A DNA stretch of 64,000 bases from Actinomycetospora soli (GTDB taxonomy: Bacteria > Actinomycetota > Actinomycetes > Mycobacteriales > Pseudonocardiaceae), in assembly GCF_021026295.1 (NCBI RefSeq), contig NZ_JAJNDA010000007.1, positions 62,001-126,000 on the forward strand. Reading direction: 5' to 3'. The position numbers and the translations under genes were made by a program. Below, in pieces: positions 43,576 to 52,251 of this stretch; position 1 is the first letter of the stretch; each line of letters starts with the position of its first letter. The notes under the pieces were generated by a model that was not told the origin of the DNA, searched no databases, and worked only from the letters and a program-made list of their open reading frames with translations.

Positions 43576-43620
43576 GTAGGCCTGTCTCACCGGACCCCCG
43601 ACCTGGTGAGGCAGGCCTAC
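43576..43620. repeat. 16-bp inverted repeat, terminator-like or element end
   Basis: GTAGGCCTGTCTCACC (43576-43591) and GGTGAGGCAGGCCTAC (43605-43620) pair with one mismatch around 13 nt. It lies in a gene-free stretch (43493-44076) beside the right resolvase-site-like module. Could terminate arsR transcription or be a relic of a mobile element. Confidence 0.45.
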
Positions 43621-43800
43621 ACGCTTATGCGAACGCAGCGCTGCACCGGCCAGCTGACTATCCCGCCGGCGTGCGGGCGTCGTCGCCGGGAACGCAAGGT
43701 CGCGACAGCGAACGTCTCACTCCGGCCGGCAACACCATCGGCCAGCGCCACGCGGGCAGTCGGCGCTCGTCTATCGGCACGACCGGCACGCGGGTCAGCG

Positions 43801-43951
43801 TTATGTCATGCTGGAGCTCTGAGCTGCAACGACAGCCATCCGATAACTTAGATTATGACGGTGAAGGTTCATTGAGAATCATTCGGCGAGCGTCGTGTCG
43901 ATATAGGGAATTGTTGCGATAGCGGTTCGGCGCGCCGGAGGCCTGACATAA
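43801..43951 (+). repeat. Resolvase-site-like module, right copy
   Basis: TTATGTCA (43801-43808) and its reverse complement TGACATAA (43944-43951) bound the module. GATAACTTAGATTATG begins at 43842, 41 nt from the left box start, exactly as in the left copy at 29340; CATTGAG (43870) and TTGCGATAGCGG (near 43914) also correspond. Copies differ by indels (151 against 163 bp), so they are related but old. Both have the same orientation and enclose 14.3 kb. Confidence 0.55.
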
Positions 43952-44076
43952 CGGGCCGATCCAGTACGTGAGTTCGGATCAGTTGTCGCAGCCCGGCGCC
44001 ACGTTCTCGGGGGTCGTGGCTGTGCCGGAGGGGCGTCGCTGATGGAGGGCGTCGGCGGTGGACCGCGTCGCCGGGG

Positions 44077-44817
44077 TCACCGTGACGAGGAGGACGGCGG
44101 GTCGATCTGGTTGGCGTAGACGACGGTGTTGTCGCGGTAGGACCGCGCGCTGTCGTCGAACGGACCGCCGCAGGTGATCAGACGCATCTCCGGGCGCGTG
44201 GTGGGGCCGTAGACGTCCTGGCTCGGGAAGGCGTCCTTGGGGTACTGGCGGACGGAGTTGACCTTGTAGGTGATGACGCGCCCGTCGTCGCGGGTGACGG
44301 TGAACTCGTCGAGGGGTTCGAGCCGGGAGAGGGCGTAGAACACCGAGGGACCGTCGGCGGCCGAGTCGATGTGCCCGAGGATGACCGAAGGTCCGTTGCG
44401 TCCCGGGGAGGCCGACCCGGTGTACCAGGCGGCCTGGTCGTAGAGCGGGCCAGGGGCGGGGACCTGGACGGTCCGGTCGGGGTTGAGGCCGACGGGGTTG
44501 ATCGCCGAGTGCACGTCGATGGCGGGGATGTCGATGCGGCGGGGCGGTGAGGCCGGGAGCTCGACGCCCGCCGCGCCGGCAGCGCTGGTGGTGGTCGGGC
44601 CGGTCACGGCCACAGGGGCCCGCGCGTCGGCCGGGACGATCGGCGCGGCCGAGCGGGACGTGCCGGCTCCCTGGAGGCCGAGGACGACCAGCACGACCCC
44701 GACGACCGCCAGGACGACGATCCCGACGACGACCGCGCTGCGGCGGCCCGGACCACGCCGACCCGGCGGCGTTTTCGTGGTCCGATCCGCGCCGGGCTGA
44801 TCGCTGGTCGTGGTCAT
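44077..44817 (-). CDS. Class F sortase
   Basis: 246 residues. A basic start, one membrane helix (VVVGIVVLAVVGVVLVVLGL) and an extracytoplasmic catalytic domain. Catalytic His in SVILGHIDSAADG, Cys in MRLITCGGPFD and Arg in RSYRDNTVVYA. Class F sortases of actinobacteria attach or process surface proteins; no LPxTG substrate is seen in the window. Divergent from the arabinosyltransferase remnant. Confidence 0.9.
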   Translation of the reverse strand: MTTTSDQPGADRTTKTPPGRRGPGRRSAVVVGIVVLAVVGVVLVVLGLQGAGTSRSAAPIVPADARAPVAVTGPTTTSAAGAAGVELPASPPRRIDIPAIDVHSAINPVGLNPDRTVQVPAPGPLYDQAAWYTGSASPGRNGPSVILGHIDSAADGPSVFYALSRLEPLDEFTVTRDDGRVITYKVNSVRQYPKDAFPSQDVYGPTTRPEMRLITCGGPFDDSARSYRDNTVVYANQIDPPSSSSR

Positions 44818-44847
44818 CGCCGTCCTCGCGGGCGTCGTCGGGGAGTG

Positions 44848-45936
44848 GTCCAGCGGGTGACCGTGGGCGATCCGGCCGGGTCGCCCACGGTCACCGTGCC
44901 CGGGCTCGCCGTCCCGGAGGTCTTCGCGGCCACCACCGACCTGGCTGGCGACGACGCGTCAGGTCTGTCGCTGGAGGTCCGGACGCCCGCCTGGTTCGAC
45001 AACGCCCCGACGGCGCAGAAGTCCGGCGGGACCGACGGGAAGCCGGACACCCGCGACGGTCGCTTCACCTGGGGGAGCCGCGCCGCGGGAGACGGTTCGG
45101 TCGGGTCCCTGACGACGGGGTGGTTCGGGCTCCCGGCGCTGCGCCCCGGACAGGAGCTGGCCACCTCGGTCGCCGGCCGGACCTCCGACGGGACATCCCT
45201 GACCTGGCAGTTCGGTGACGGCGACCGCGTGGTCGGTTCCCGCCCCCTCCGTCGAGACCCCCGAACCGGACCGGGGCTACCGGGGCTATGCCGCCGACCC
45301 CGACCAGGCACGGTTGCAGGACCGGGCGAACCCGCAGGTCGGCTGGCGCACCCTCACCCTCGAACCGTCCGCGGTGCCCGACGGCGCCGACCGGGTGCGC
45401 CTCGTGGCCGTCGACGACCGCACGGACGAGAACGGCTGGATCGCGCTCACCGGACCACGGGTCGTCGACGTCGTCCCGCTCGGGCGATGGCTCGCGGTGC
45501 GGGGCCCGGTGCTCGTCGACTGGGCGATCGCCTTCGCGTGGCCGTGCACCCGCGGGTGGACGGTGGGGTCGCACAGACGCCGGGGGCGTTCATCACCGCG
45601 CCGACCGGGCCCGCCGACCCGATCCCCGGGGAACGGACGGCCGCCGTGGGGCCGATCGGCGACCTGCTCCCGCAGCGGTGGACCCAGGGCGCCGACGGAC
45701 TCACGCTCGGCCAGGACTCCGGCGGCAGCTTCGCCGGACTGTCGGCCGACGGGGATCTACGGGAACTCGACACGCGCCTGTCCTCCGAGCCCGGTCGGAG
45801 ATGGGGACGCGTCCTCGTGCCCGAGCTCGACGACCTCGCGGCCGACCGGTACGCCGTCGCCCGGACGACGGCGACGGTGCCCGGCACCGCGGGTGATCCG
45901 CCGCCGGATGTCGGAGGGCTCGTCAGCGCGCCGTGA
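44848..45936 (+). pseudogene. Arabinosyltransferase (EmbC type) C-terminal domain remnant, two frameshifts
   Basis: Three consecutive frame segments read as the C-terminal carbohydrate-binding domain of Emb proteins: VTVPGLAVPEVFAATTDLAG to FGLPALRPGQELATSVAGRT (to about 45240); VGWRTLTLEPSAVPDGADRV and VVDVVPLGRWLAVRGPVLVD in the next frame (to about 45555); then ITAPTGPADPIPGERTA and YAVARTTATVPGT back in the first frame. The membrane glycosyltransferase part (over 600 residues) is absent. Overlaps the convergent molybdoenzyme by 14 bp. Intact relatives build cell-wall arabinan. Confidence 0.75.
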
Positions 45937-47518
45937 GATCCACGGTGTGCCAGCCGGTGGCGCCGTCGGGGATCGTCAGGCTGAACGCCTCGGGTTGCGT
46001 CGCGCCCGTGGCGTCGGTCGCGCGGACCTGGAGGGAGTGCGGCCCGGGGGCGAGGTCGAGCTCGGTGCGCCACATCCGCCAGGTGTCGATCGAGACCTCG
46101 GCGGCGAGGGCGGCGGTCTGCCACGGCCCGGAGTCCGCCCGGACCTCCACGCGGGCGACGCCGCGGTGCTGGGCCCAGGCGGTCCCGGCCACCGTGACCC
46201 GCCCGGCGGGGACGGTCGCGCCGTCGCGCGGCGCGTCGATGCGGGACTGGGTCTTGACCGGTGCTTGCGCGGCCCATCCGCGTTGCTGCCAGTAGGACTG
46301 GAACGCGTCGAAGGTGGTGAGTTCGATGTCGGTGATCCACTTGCAACCGGATACGAACCCGTAGAGCCCGGGGACGACCATGCGGACCGGGAAACCGTGC
46401 TCCACCGGGAGGGGCTGCCCGTTCATGCCCAGGGCGAGCATCGCGTTGCGGCCGTCGGTGCAGGCGGCCACCGGCGTGCCGGTGGTGAAGCCGTCGACGC
46501 TGGTGGAGGCGATCTGGTCGGCGCCCGGCCGCACGCCGGCCTCGGCGAGCAGGTCGCGCAGCGGGACGCCGAGGAAGACCGCGTTCGAGATCAGGTTCCC
46601 GCCGATGTCGTTGGAGACGCAGCACATCGTGATCGGCGCTTCGAGCTGCGCTCGGGCCCGCAGCTGGTCGTAGGTCAGGGTCACCTCCCGGTCGACCATT
46701 CCGTGGATGCGCAGTTGGTAGGAGGAGGCGGAGACCTGCGGGACCTGCAGGGCGGTGTCGATGCGGTAGAAGTCGGCGTTCGGGGTGATGAAGGTCGGGG
46801 TGCCCGATGCGGCGAAGTCCGCGTCGGGAGGAGGGACGGCCGGCTGTCCCGCCGGCGACGGCAGCGGACCGACGGCGTTCCGGGAGGCCTCGGCCCCTCC
46901 GGCGGCCGCGAGGATGCGACCGAGGAGCCCGGTGACGGCCGCTCCGGCCAGGGCCGCCCCGAGCCCGAGAGCGAGCCGCCGTCGCGGATTCCGGGCGTGA
47001 TCGGCCTCGGCGCCCGGCTCGGCCCCTGTTCTCCCGGCGGACGTCAAAGCCAGGCGGTGCAGTCCCACGAAGGTGGCGACACCGCCGACGAGTGCCACGA
47101 GCGGGGCGATCAGGTAGGCCGCGGTGAAGGTGGGGGAGGCGAGGGTCGACGACAACCCGGCGAGCCCCAGGACGACGACGAGCACGGTCCCCGGCAGGGC
47201 GCTGCGCCGCGAGAGGAGCCCGCCGATCACGGCGACCAGGGCGATCACCACGGCCATGCTCGCCAGCAGCACCTGCTTGTCGTGGACGCCGAAGGTGCTG
47301 GTCGCGAACTCCTTGAGCGCCTCCGGGGTCAGCCGGATGAACTGGTCGCCCACCGCGAGGAACGGTGAGGACGGCGGCGCGGTGAGCGCGGCGACGAGGT
47401 CGCCGAGCCCGAGCGCCATCCCGACGGCGAGCACGCCGATCGCCGCGGCGACCGGACTCGGGATCGTGGTCCGACGGGACAGCGACGTTCCCGCCGGAGG
47501 ATCGGTGTCGGTCGACAT
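45923..47518 (-). CDS. Membrane-anchored sulfite-oxidase-fold molybdopterin oxidoreductase
   Basis: 531 residues from ATG 47518; the frame reaches 47683 without better start signals. About five membrane helices fill residues 20-200, then a linker and the sulfite-oxidase Moco domain, with the molybdenum-ligand cysteine in APITMCCVSNDIGGN and FPVRMVVPGLYGFVSGCKWI. The C-terminal Ig-like dimerisation domain ends at HTVDLTAR. The catalytic part faces outside and may reduce or oxidise small S- or N-compounds; the substrate is unknown. Confidence 0.9.
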   Translation of the reverse strand: MSTDTDPPAGTSLSRRTTIPSPVAAAIGVLAVGMALGLGDLVAALTAPPSSPFLAVGDQFIRLTPEALKEFATSTFGVHDKQVLLASMAVVIALVAVIGGLLSRRSALPGTVLVVVLGLAGLSSTLASPTFTAAYLIAPLVALVGGVATFVGLHRLALTSAGRTGAEPGAEADHARNPRRRLALGLGAALAGAAVTGLLGRILAAAGGAEASRNAVGPLPSPAGQPAVPPPDADFAASGTPTFITPNADFYRIDTALQVPQVSASSYQLRIHGMVDREVTLTYDQLRARAQLEAPITMCCVSNDIGGNLISNAVFLGVPLRDLLAEAGVRPGADQIASTSVDGFTTGTPVAACTDGRNAMLALGMNGQPLPVEHGFPVRMVVPGLYGFVSGCKWITDIELTTFDAFQSYWQQRGWAAQAPVKTQSRIDAPRDGATVPAGRVTVAGTAWAQHRGVARVEVRADSGPWQTAALAAEVSIDTWRMWRTELDLAPGPHSLQVRATDATGATQPEAFSLTIPDGATGWHTVDLTAR

Positions 47519-47733
47519 ACCGCTGCTTCGCCGCCCGGGCGGCTCGAGTTCGAACCCGGCGCCGGCGGAAGCGGGTTTCCCCAGGAGCCGACGGCGTGCA
47601 GCCGGTCCTCCTCGTGCCTCGTCGGCCGCTCCGTCCTGCTGCACGTGATCGTCGGTGTCGGTGCGACGCTGCACGGCACGCATCGTCCGATCCCGGCGCG
47701 TTGCTGTGGCTCCGGCCCGAGGGGGAATCTGCG

Positions 47734-48015
47734 GTGGTGGTGTCCGTGCGATACCGGTTCGACCCTGCCGGGTCCTGGTCGGCCACCCTGATCACCGAGG
47801 GCATGGTCGTGGCCCGCACCGCGCCCGGTGCCACCGGTCGAGAGACCGCGACCCGGGTCGCGAGCTTGCTCAGCGAGCTGGCCCGGGCGTGGGCTCGACC
47901 GGTGGAGGTCGTGCACGACCTCGAGGGCGATCGCAGGGCGTTCCTGGTCGTGGCTCGGGTGGAGGGCTTCCTCGACGTGGTTCGCGAGCAGTTCGAGCCT
48001 CCGTTGAGTGCGTGA
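47734..48015 (+). CDS. Hypothetical protein
   Basis: 93 residues from GTG 47734, with GGGGGA seven bases before it; two further GTG codons follow directly. Alternating strands (VSVRYRFDPAGSW, ATLITEGMVVART), a helix (ATRVASLLSELARAWARP) and a strand FLVVARVEGF. Codon use fits a real gene, but no family is recognised. Divergent from the molybdoenzyme gene. Confidence 0.5.
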   Translation: MVVSVRYRFDPAGSWSATLITEGMVVARTAPGATGRETATRVASLLSELARAWARPVEVVHDLEGDRRAFLVVARVEGFLDVVREQFEPPLSA

Positions 48016-48152
48016 CCGTGGTGGCCGCCACCGCTCGCCGACACTCACGTGGTGCGGCCCGCCGCCCCGGACGAGGCGAACCCCCGGTCACGACGTCACC
48101 GTCGCCGCCTGCAGACGTTGCACCCGACAGGCCCGTCGGAAGGAGTTCGGTG

Positions 48153-48629
48153 ATGCACCTGCATCTGCGCACGCTGGGCGTCCTCGCCGCGCTGTTGCTC
48201 GGCGTCCTGGTCGTCGGTTGGGGAATCGCCGCAAGCCTTCGACCGATGCTGTGGACCAGGCGCGGGGTGCGGTGGTGTGTCGGATGGACTCCCGACCCGG
48301 TCGGCCGGGCGTTCGGGGTCGCGGTCGCCACCTTCGGTGCCGGTATCGCGGTCTCGGCCGTCGCCGGCGCGATGATGCCCCTCGGGGCGGCGATCCCGCC
48401 CCTCGCCCGGCTCATCCAGCTGATCGGGCTCGGGATCGTGGTCCTCGGCGGCGTGGCGCTCATGGTCACCCACCCGGCGCCGGTCCCCGAGGACGGGCTC
48501 CACGGCCTCGCCGTCCCGCGCGCGAGCTCGACCCGGGACACCCCCGTCCCACCGTCGGTCGCTTCGTCGAGCGAGACCGACGGGACCCCCGCCGCCCTCA
48601 CACCGGAGCGGGGCGCCCTTACGCCGTGA
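48153..48629 (+). CDS. Hypothetical membrane protein
   Basis: 158 residues from ATG 48153 (GTG one codon earlier also possible) behind AAGGAG. Hydrophobic segments at 8-30 (LGVLAALLLGVLVVGWGIA), 57-80 and 92-110; the C-terminal 45 residues are hydrophilic, Ser/Thr/Pro-rich. No family recognised. Located 137 nt after the preceding hypothetical gene. Confidence 0.6.
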   Translation: MHLHLRTLGVLAALLLGVLVVGWGIAASLRPMLWTRRGVRWCVGWTPDPVGRAFGVAVATFGAGIAVSAVAGAMMPLGAAIPPLARLIQLIGLGIVVLGGVALMVTHPAPVPEDGLHGLAVPRASSTRDTPVPPSVASSSETDGTPAALTPERGALTP

Positions 48630-48654
48630 CTCGCTAGCATCCGCAGCGAGACTC

Positions 48655-49014
48655 TCAGGCGAGGTGTCCCCCGGTTGCGTGCGCTGCCCGGACGACGATG
48701 TGGTCGATGTCGACGTCGTGGCCCGTCGCCACGGCGTCCTGCAGCATCTCGATGGCGCGATCCGCGGTCGCCTCGTCGACCAGCCAGGTCGACGGCAGAC
48801 TCCTCGGCTCGAAGCCGTCCTCGACCTGACGATCGTCGGCGGCAGCGAGCACCACGAGACCCGAGCATCCGACCGGCTCCGACGCCCACAACTGCACGCC
48901 GCCAGTCTGCGCGATGAGCAGGTGGACGGCGGTGAACGCGAACACCTCCGCTGTCGCCGCCCCATGTGTCGGGACCGCGGGCCACAGCGCGTCACCCCGT
49001 GCGTCCGCGCGCAC
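48655..49014 (-). CDS. Hypothetical protein
   Basis: 119 residues from GTG 49014 (start uncertain, no clear ribosome site). The sequence is protein-like: EVFAFTAVHLLIAQTGGVQL, a Cys-Ser strand CSGLVVLAAADD and helices ATADRAIEMLQDAVATG, ending HIVVRAAHATGGHLA. No family recognised. Divergent from the lipoprotein gene that starts 77 nt away. Confidence 0.45.
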   Translation of the reverse strand: MRADARGDALWPAVPTHGAATAEVFAFTAVHLLIAQTGGVQLWASEPVGCSGLVVLAAADDRQVEDGFEPRSLPSTWLVDEATADRAIEMLQDAVATGHDVDIDHIVVRAAHATGGHLA

Positions 49015-49090
49015 GACGAGGTGGGGCGGACACCTGTTCCGGCCACCGGGCCACGGAGAACCCGGACGTCGTCCGCGCCGAACGTGGACC

Positions 49091-50236
49091 ATGGCCGTCA
49101 CCCGGGATCGTCCCCACCCCTCCGCCACGGGAACCGGCGGTCGACGGCGGAGGACGGGCGTTGCCGCGGCGGCGCTCCTGGTCACCGCCGGTCTGCTCGC
49201 CGGCTGCGGCTCGCCGGGTGCCTCCGCTCCGACGCCCACATCTGCTCCCACGGCCGACGCTCCGCCGACCCCGCTGGCCGAAGCCCCCGAGCCGGCGATG
49301 TCCCCGCCCGCGCAGGCCTCGTTGCCGGGCACGGTGATCCCGTTGGCAGGTGGGCCGGAGGGGATCGCGGTGACGGCGGCGGGCACGGTGGCGGTCAACG
49401 TCCGCAACCCCGACGGCCTCGACATCCTGCCGATCCCGGCCGGTAGCGCGGCCGCGACGACGACGACCCCGAGGTTCGTCTCCCTGCGCAGCGAGGGGCG
49501 GCACCTGACCCTGGCCGGCCCGGACGGCCCGGCGTTGTCGGCCGGGGAGAAGGACGGCACCCTGTCGGTGATCGATCTGCCCAGCGGGCAGATCGCCTAC
49601 ACGGTGCCCACGACCGGGCCGGCGCCCCACGAGGCCTTCGCCGTCGGGCAGAGCACGATCTTCGTGGCCAACGAGTTCGGCAACTCCTTCTCGATCATCC
49701 GTGACCGCAGGGTCGTCCGCACCGTGTCGACCCCCTTGCAGCCCGGTGGGGGCGCCGCGACCTCCGACGGCCGCTATGCGGTCGGAGTGGGCGTGCGGGG
49801 TCGACAGATCACCGAGTACACCGCGACCGGTGACATCGTCGGCACCGCAGACTGCGGCGCCGGTCCCACCCACACCGTGGCCGGCGAGGACGGCCTGTTC
49901 TGGGTCAACGACACCGACGGCGATGCCGTTCTGGGCTTCGAGGCGACCCCCACCGGGCCGCGCCAGGTGGCGTCCATCCCCACCGGGGCGGGCTCCAGGC
50001 CCTACGGCGACGCCTACGACACCGTCCGCCACACGCTGTGGGTCACGCTCACCGGCAGCAACCAACTCCTCGGGCTCACGCTCTCGGGAACCCAGGTCGC
50101 GCACCAGGTCTCGATCCCGACGGTGCGCCAACCGAACAGCGTCGCCGTCGACCCCACCACCGGCGAGACCGTGACCACCGGATCCACCACGAACGGCCAA
50201 CTCCAATTCGTGCCCTACCCGGAGGCGCTGCGCTGA
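49091..50236 (+). CDS. Beta-propeller lipoprotein (YncE-like)
   Basis: 381 residues. Lipoprotein signal with lipobox LLAGCGSP near residue 39, a Pro/Thr-rich linker to about 75, then repeated beta-propeller blades (EGIAVTAAGTVAVNVRNPDG, GTLSVIDLPSGQIAYTVP, FVANEFGNSFSIIRDRRVV, LFWVNDTDGDAVLGFEAT, PNSVAVDPTTGETVTTG). Such proteins bind or scaffold outside the membrane; the ligand is unknown. Confidence 0.82.
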   Translation: MAVTRDRPHPSATGTGGRRRRTGVAAAALLVTAGLLAGCGSPGASAPTPTSAPTADAPPTPLAEAPEPAMSPPAQASLPGTVIPLAGGPEGIAVTAAGTVAVNVRNPDGLDILPIPAGSAAATTTTPRFVSLRSEGRHLTLAGPDGPALSAGEKDGTLSVIDLPSGQIAYTVPTTGPAPHEAFAVGQSTIFVANEFGNSFSIIRDRRVVRTVSTPLQPGGGAATSDGRYAVGVGVRGRQITEYTATGDIVGTADCGAGPTHTVAGEDGLFWVNDTDGDAVLGFEATPTGPRQVASIPTGAGSRPYGDAYDTVRHTLWVTLTGSNQLLGLTLSGTQVAHQVSIPTVRQPNSVAVDPTTGETVTTGSTTNGQLQFVPYPEALR

Positions 50237-50767
50237 CTGCAGTCTCCATTGCTCTGGGTGTCACCCGGTGCGCGTGGTCACCGAGTGCGCGGCGACCGAA
50301 GCGCTACGTTTGCGTCGTCGGACGGGTCGGGCACCATCGGATCTCACGCTCCCCAGCGTCCGGTTCTCGAGATGAGCCGGTAGTCGGTTGCACGCCCGAG
50401 CCGATGCGGGGCCCACCCCGGCCGCCTCGCGCAGCGACCCCCGACCCGCGCACCGACCTCGTGTCGCGGTCCGGGCTCGCTGTGGCCCCCTGCGGCACGC
50501 CGGCTTCCCGTTGGCGTCCTGCCCCCTCCTACCTCGCGGTCGTGCGCCGCGGCAGGAGCGATCGTGCCTCCAGATGTCTCACTGTCCGACCTCTTCGACG
50601 ACCGATCGCCCGACGGACCTCTGCTGTCGGAATGGGTCCGGGCCCAGCACGCCAGCCACCTCGCCGACCTGGCTCGTGCTGCGCGGCGTTCCCGACGTCC
50701 GATGTTGTCCTCGGTGCGCCGCGATGCCTAGCCCGCACCTTCGCGGCGCCCGCCCTCGGTGCTCTCG
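50237..50767. other. Region with at most one tiny ORF
   Basis: No family match on either strand. A 55-codon frame starting at GTG 50564 and ending TAG 50731 (SLSDLFDDRSPDGPLLSEWV and a basic end) has protein-like composition but no clear ribosome site. Confidence 0.35.
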
Positions 50768-51048
50768 GTGAGCGCTGCGACCGGCGAGGACCTGCTGTGC
50801 GCTGCCGCCCGCGCAGTGCTGCGCGACGTCGATGGGCCCATCTTCGAGGGGCTCTGTCGCGCGGCGGCCGACCAGGTCACCACCCACGCCCTCGCGCTCA
50901 CCGCCCGAGCGGCTCACCTCGCAGCGTTCCCCGAGCGCCGACGCGCGTGCACGGTCTGGGCCTGTGGGACCTCATCGCGGTCCTCTCCGGCCCGATGGCG
51001 ATCGCCCTTCTGCGCCAACTCGACGAGGCCCTCGGCTCCGCTCCTTGA
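50768..51048 (+). pseudogene. Possible small gene with one frameshift
   Basis: First frame from GTG 50768: ATGEDLLCAAARAVLRDVDG and GLCRAAADQVTTHALALTA, an alpha-helical pattern, up to about 50940. The following sequence is protein-like in another frame: VHGLGLWDLIAVLSGPMAIA and LLRQLDEALGSAP before TGA 51048. Joined they give a helical protein of about 93 residues. No family recognised, so this is tentative. Confidence 0.3.
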
Positions 51049-51176
51049 CCAGCGGTCCGACCGATGCCGGGCGGCGCTGTCGATCCGGACGCCGGCGCCG
51101 CAACGAAGGACAACTGTGGCTCCACACCAGGGGGCGAGCACGCACTCATCGCTTCTCGGCCCCGTGGAGGTTCCCC

Positions 51177-51392
51177 ATGTGTAGGACGTGCACCAGACTC
51201 GCTCTCTTCGACTGCCCGCCGACCCCCGTGGAACGCCCGGCGGGCTTCGACGAGGACCTCGGCCGGGAGATCGACATCGACGCTCGGGTGCGTCGGATGC
51301 CGGGGCACGACCCGTCGCTCAGCGGCTGCGTCGTCCTCGCGTTGCGTCGCTTCTTCGGTCCACCGCCGACGCTCGACGTCCGGGCGAACTAG
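51177..51392 (+). CDS. Small cysteine-containing hypothetical protein
   Basis: 71 residues from ATG 51177 with GGAGG six bases upstream. A CRTC motif at the N-terminus, an acidic middle (GFDEDLGREIDIDARV) and SGCVVLALRRFF near the C-terminus. No family recognised. The good ribosome site supports it as a real gene. Confidence 0.5.
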   Translation: MCRTCTRLALFDCPPTPVERPAGFDEDLGREIDIDARVRRMPGHDPSLSGCVVLALRRFFGPPPTLDVRAN

Positions 51393-51596
51393 TGCGCCCG
51401 GACGGGGGTTCCACCCCGCACGCACGAGGGCCGGGGCCGGACGGCACGGGTGTGGAGGCGACGCCGAAGGCCCGTGGGGCTGCTCGACGAGCTGAGCGGT
51501 CCGGAGTCGGTGACCGTGCCGGGTCGGCTCGAGGAGACTCCGAGGACTCGACCGTGACGCGCGCTTGCGCCGGTCGCGTCGCTCCACCGGCCACTG

Positions 51597-51857
51597 ATGA
51601 AGATCCGTACGGTGGCGGGGGTGGCCGTCGGATTGCGCAGCAGAGACAAGCCGGTCTACCGGGTCTTGGTGGTGGTGTCGCTGGTGGTGTTGGTGGCCAC
51701 GTTGGTGACGCTGCCGTGGGAGCCGGTGTGGGCGGGCGTGGTGGTCGGGGTCCTCGCGCTGGTTGGGTTCCTGCTCGGCGGCGCCGGTTGGTGGGGCGTG
51801 CGGTGGCGGGAGGAGCGGCGACTGCTCAACGGGATGGACCTCGAGGACATGCGGTGA
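51597..51857 (+). CDS. Small two-helix membrane protein
   Basis: 86 residues. Two hydrophobic helices (VLVVVSLVVLVATLVTLPW and VVVGVLALVGFLLGGAGWW) flanked by basic and acidic ends, finishing MDLEDMR. No family assigned. The 7-bp stem at 51903-51922 may end its transcript. Confidence 0.6.
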   Translation: MKIRTVAGVAVGLRSRDKPVYRVLVVVSLVVLVATLVTLPWEPVWAGVVVGVLALVGFLLGGAGWWGVRWREERRLLNGMDLEDMR

Positions 51858-51902
51858 ACGCCGGGAGCCGGTACCCACCCCGTTCCGACAGATCCTTGCC
51901 AC

Positions 51903-51922
51903 GGCGGCTGCCTAGAGCCGCC
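51903..51922 (+). terminator. 7-bp perfect stem after the small membrane gene
   Basis: GGCGGCT-GCCTAG-AGCCGCC, 45 nt downstream of the stop codon. No T-run. The rest of 51858-52251 holds no convincing gene apart from a short frame on the plus strand rich in Asp/Glu (ending TGA near 52061) without a start. Confidence 0.4.
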
Positions 51923-52215
51923 GCGACGACCACGACCACGACGAGGAGGTCGACGTCGGGCACCTCCTGCCGGCGATCATCGAGGAAGACCGGCGGCTGG
52001 CGGAGCCGGAGCCGTGCTCGGCCGGAGTCCGCGATCAGGTCTTGAGACACTGCCGAACCTGATGAACCGCTCCCGCCCCGGCGATCGTCGCTCCGCCGGG
52101 AATGACCACCGGCCACCGCGCCACGGCGGCGGCGGCATCGACGCTGCTCGCGGGCTGATGGATCTGTACGGTCGACGGATCGGTCGAGGACAACGGCCGG
52201 ACCAGCCCGGCCCTC

Positions 52216-52234
52216 GGGGTCGGTTTCCGACCCC
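52216..52234. other. Hairpin before the GAF gene
   Basis: GGGGTCGG-TTT-CCGACCCC, a perfect 8-bp stem ending 17 nt before ATG 52252. It could terminate transcription from the left or mask the ribosome site of the GAF gene. Confidence 0.35.
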
Positions 52235-52251
52235 GACCTCTGGTGGGTCTC

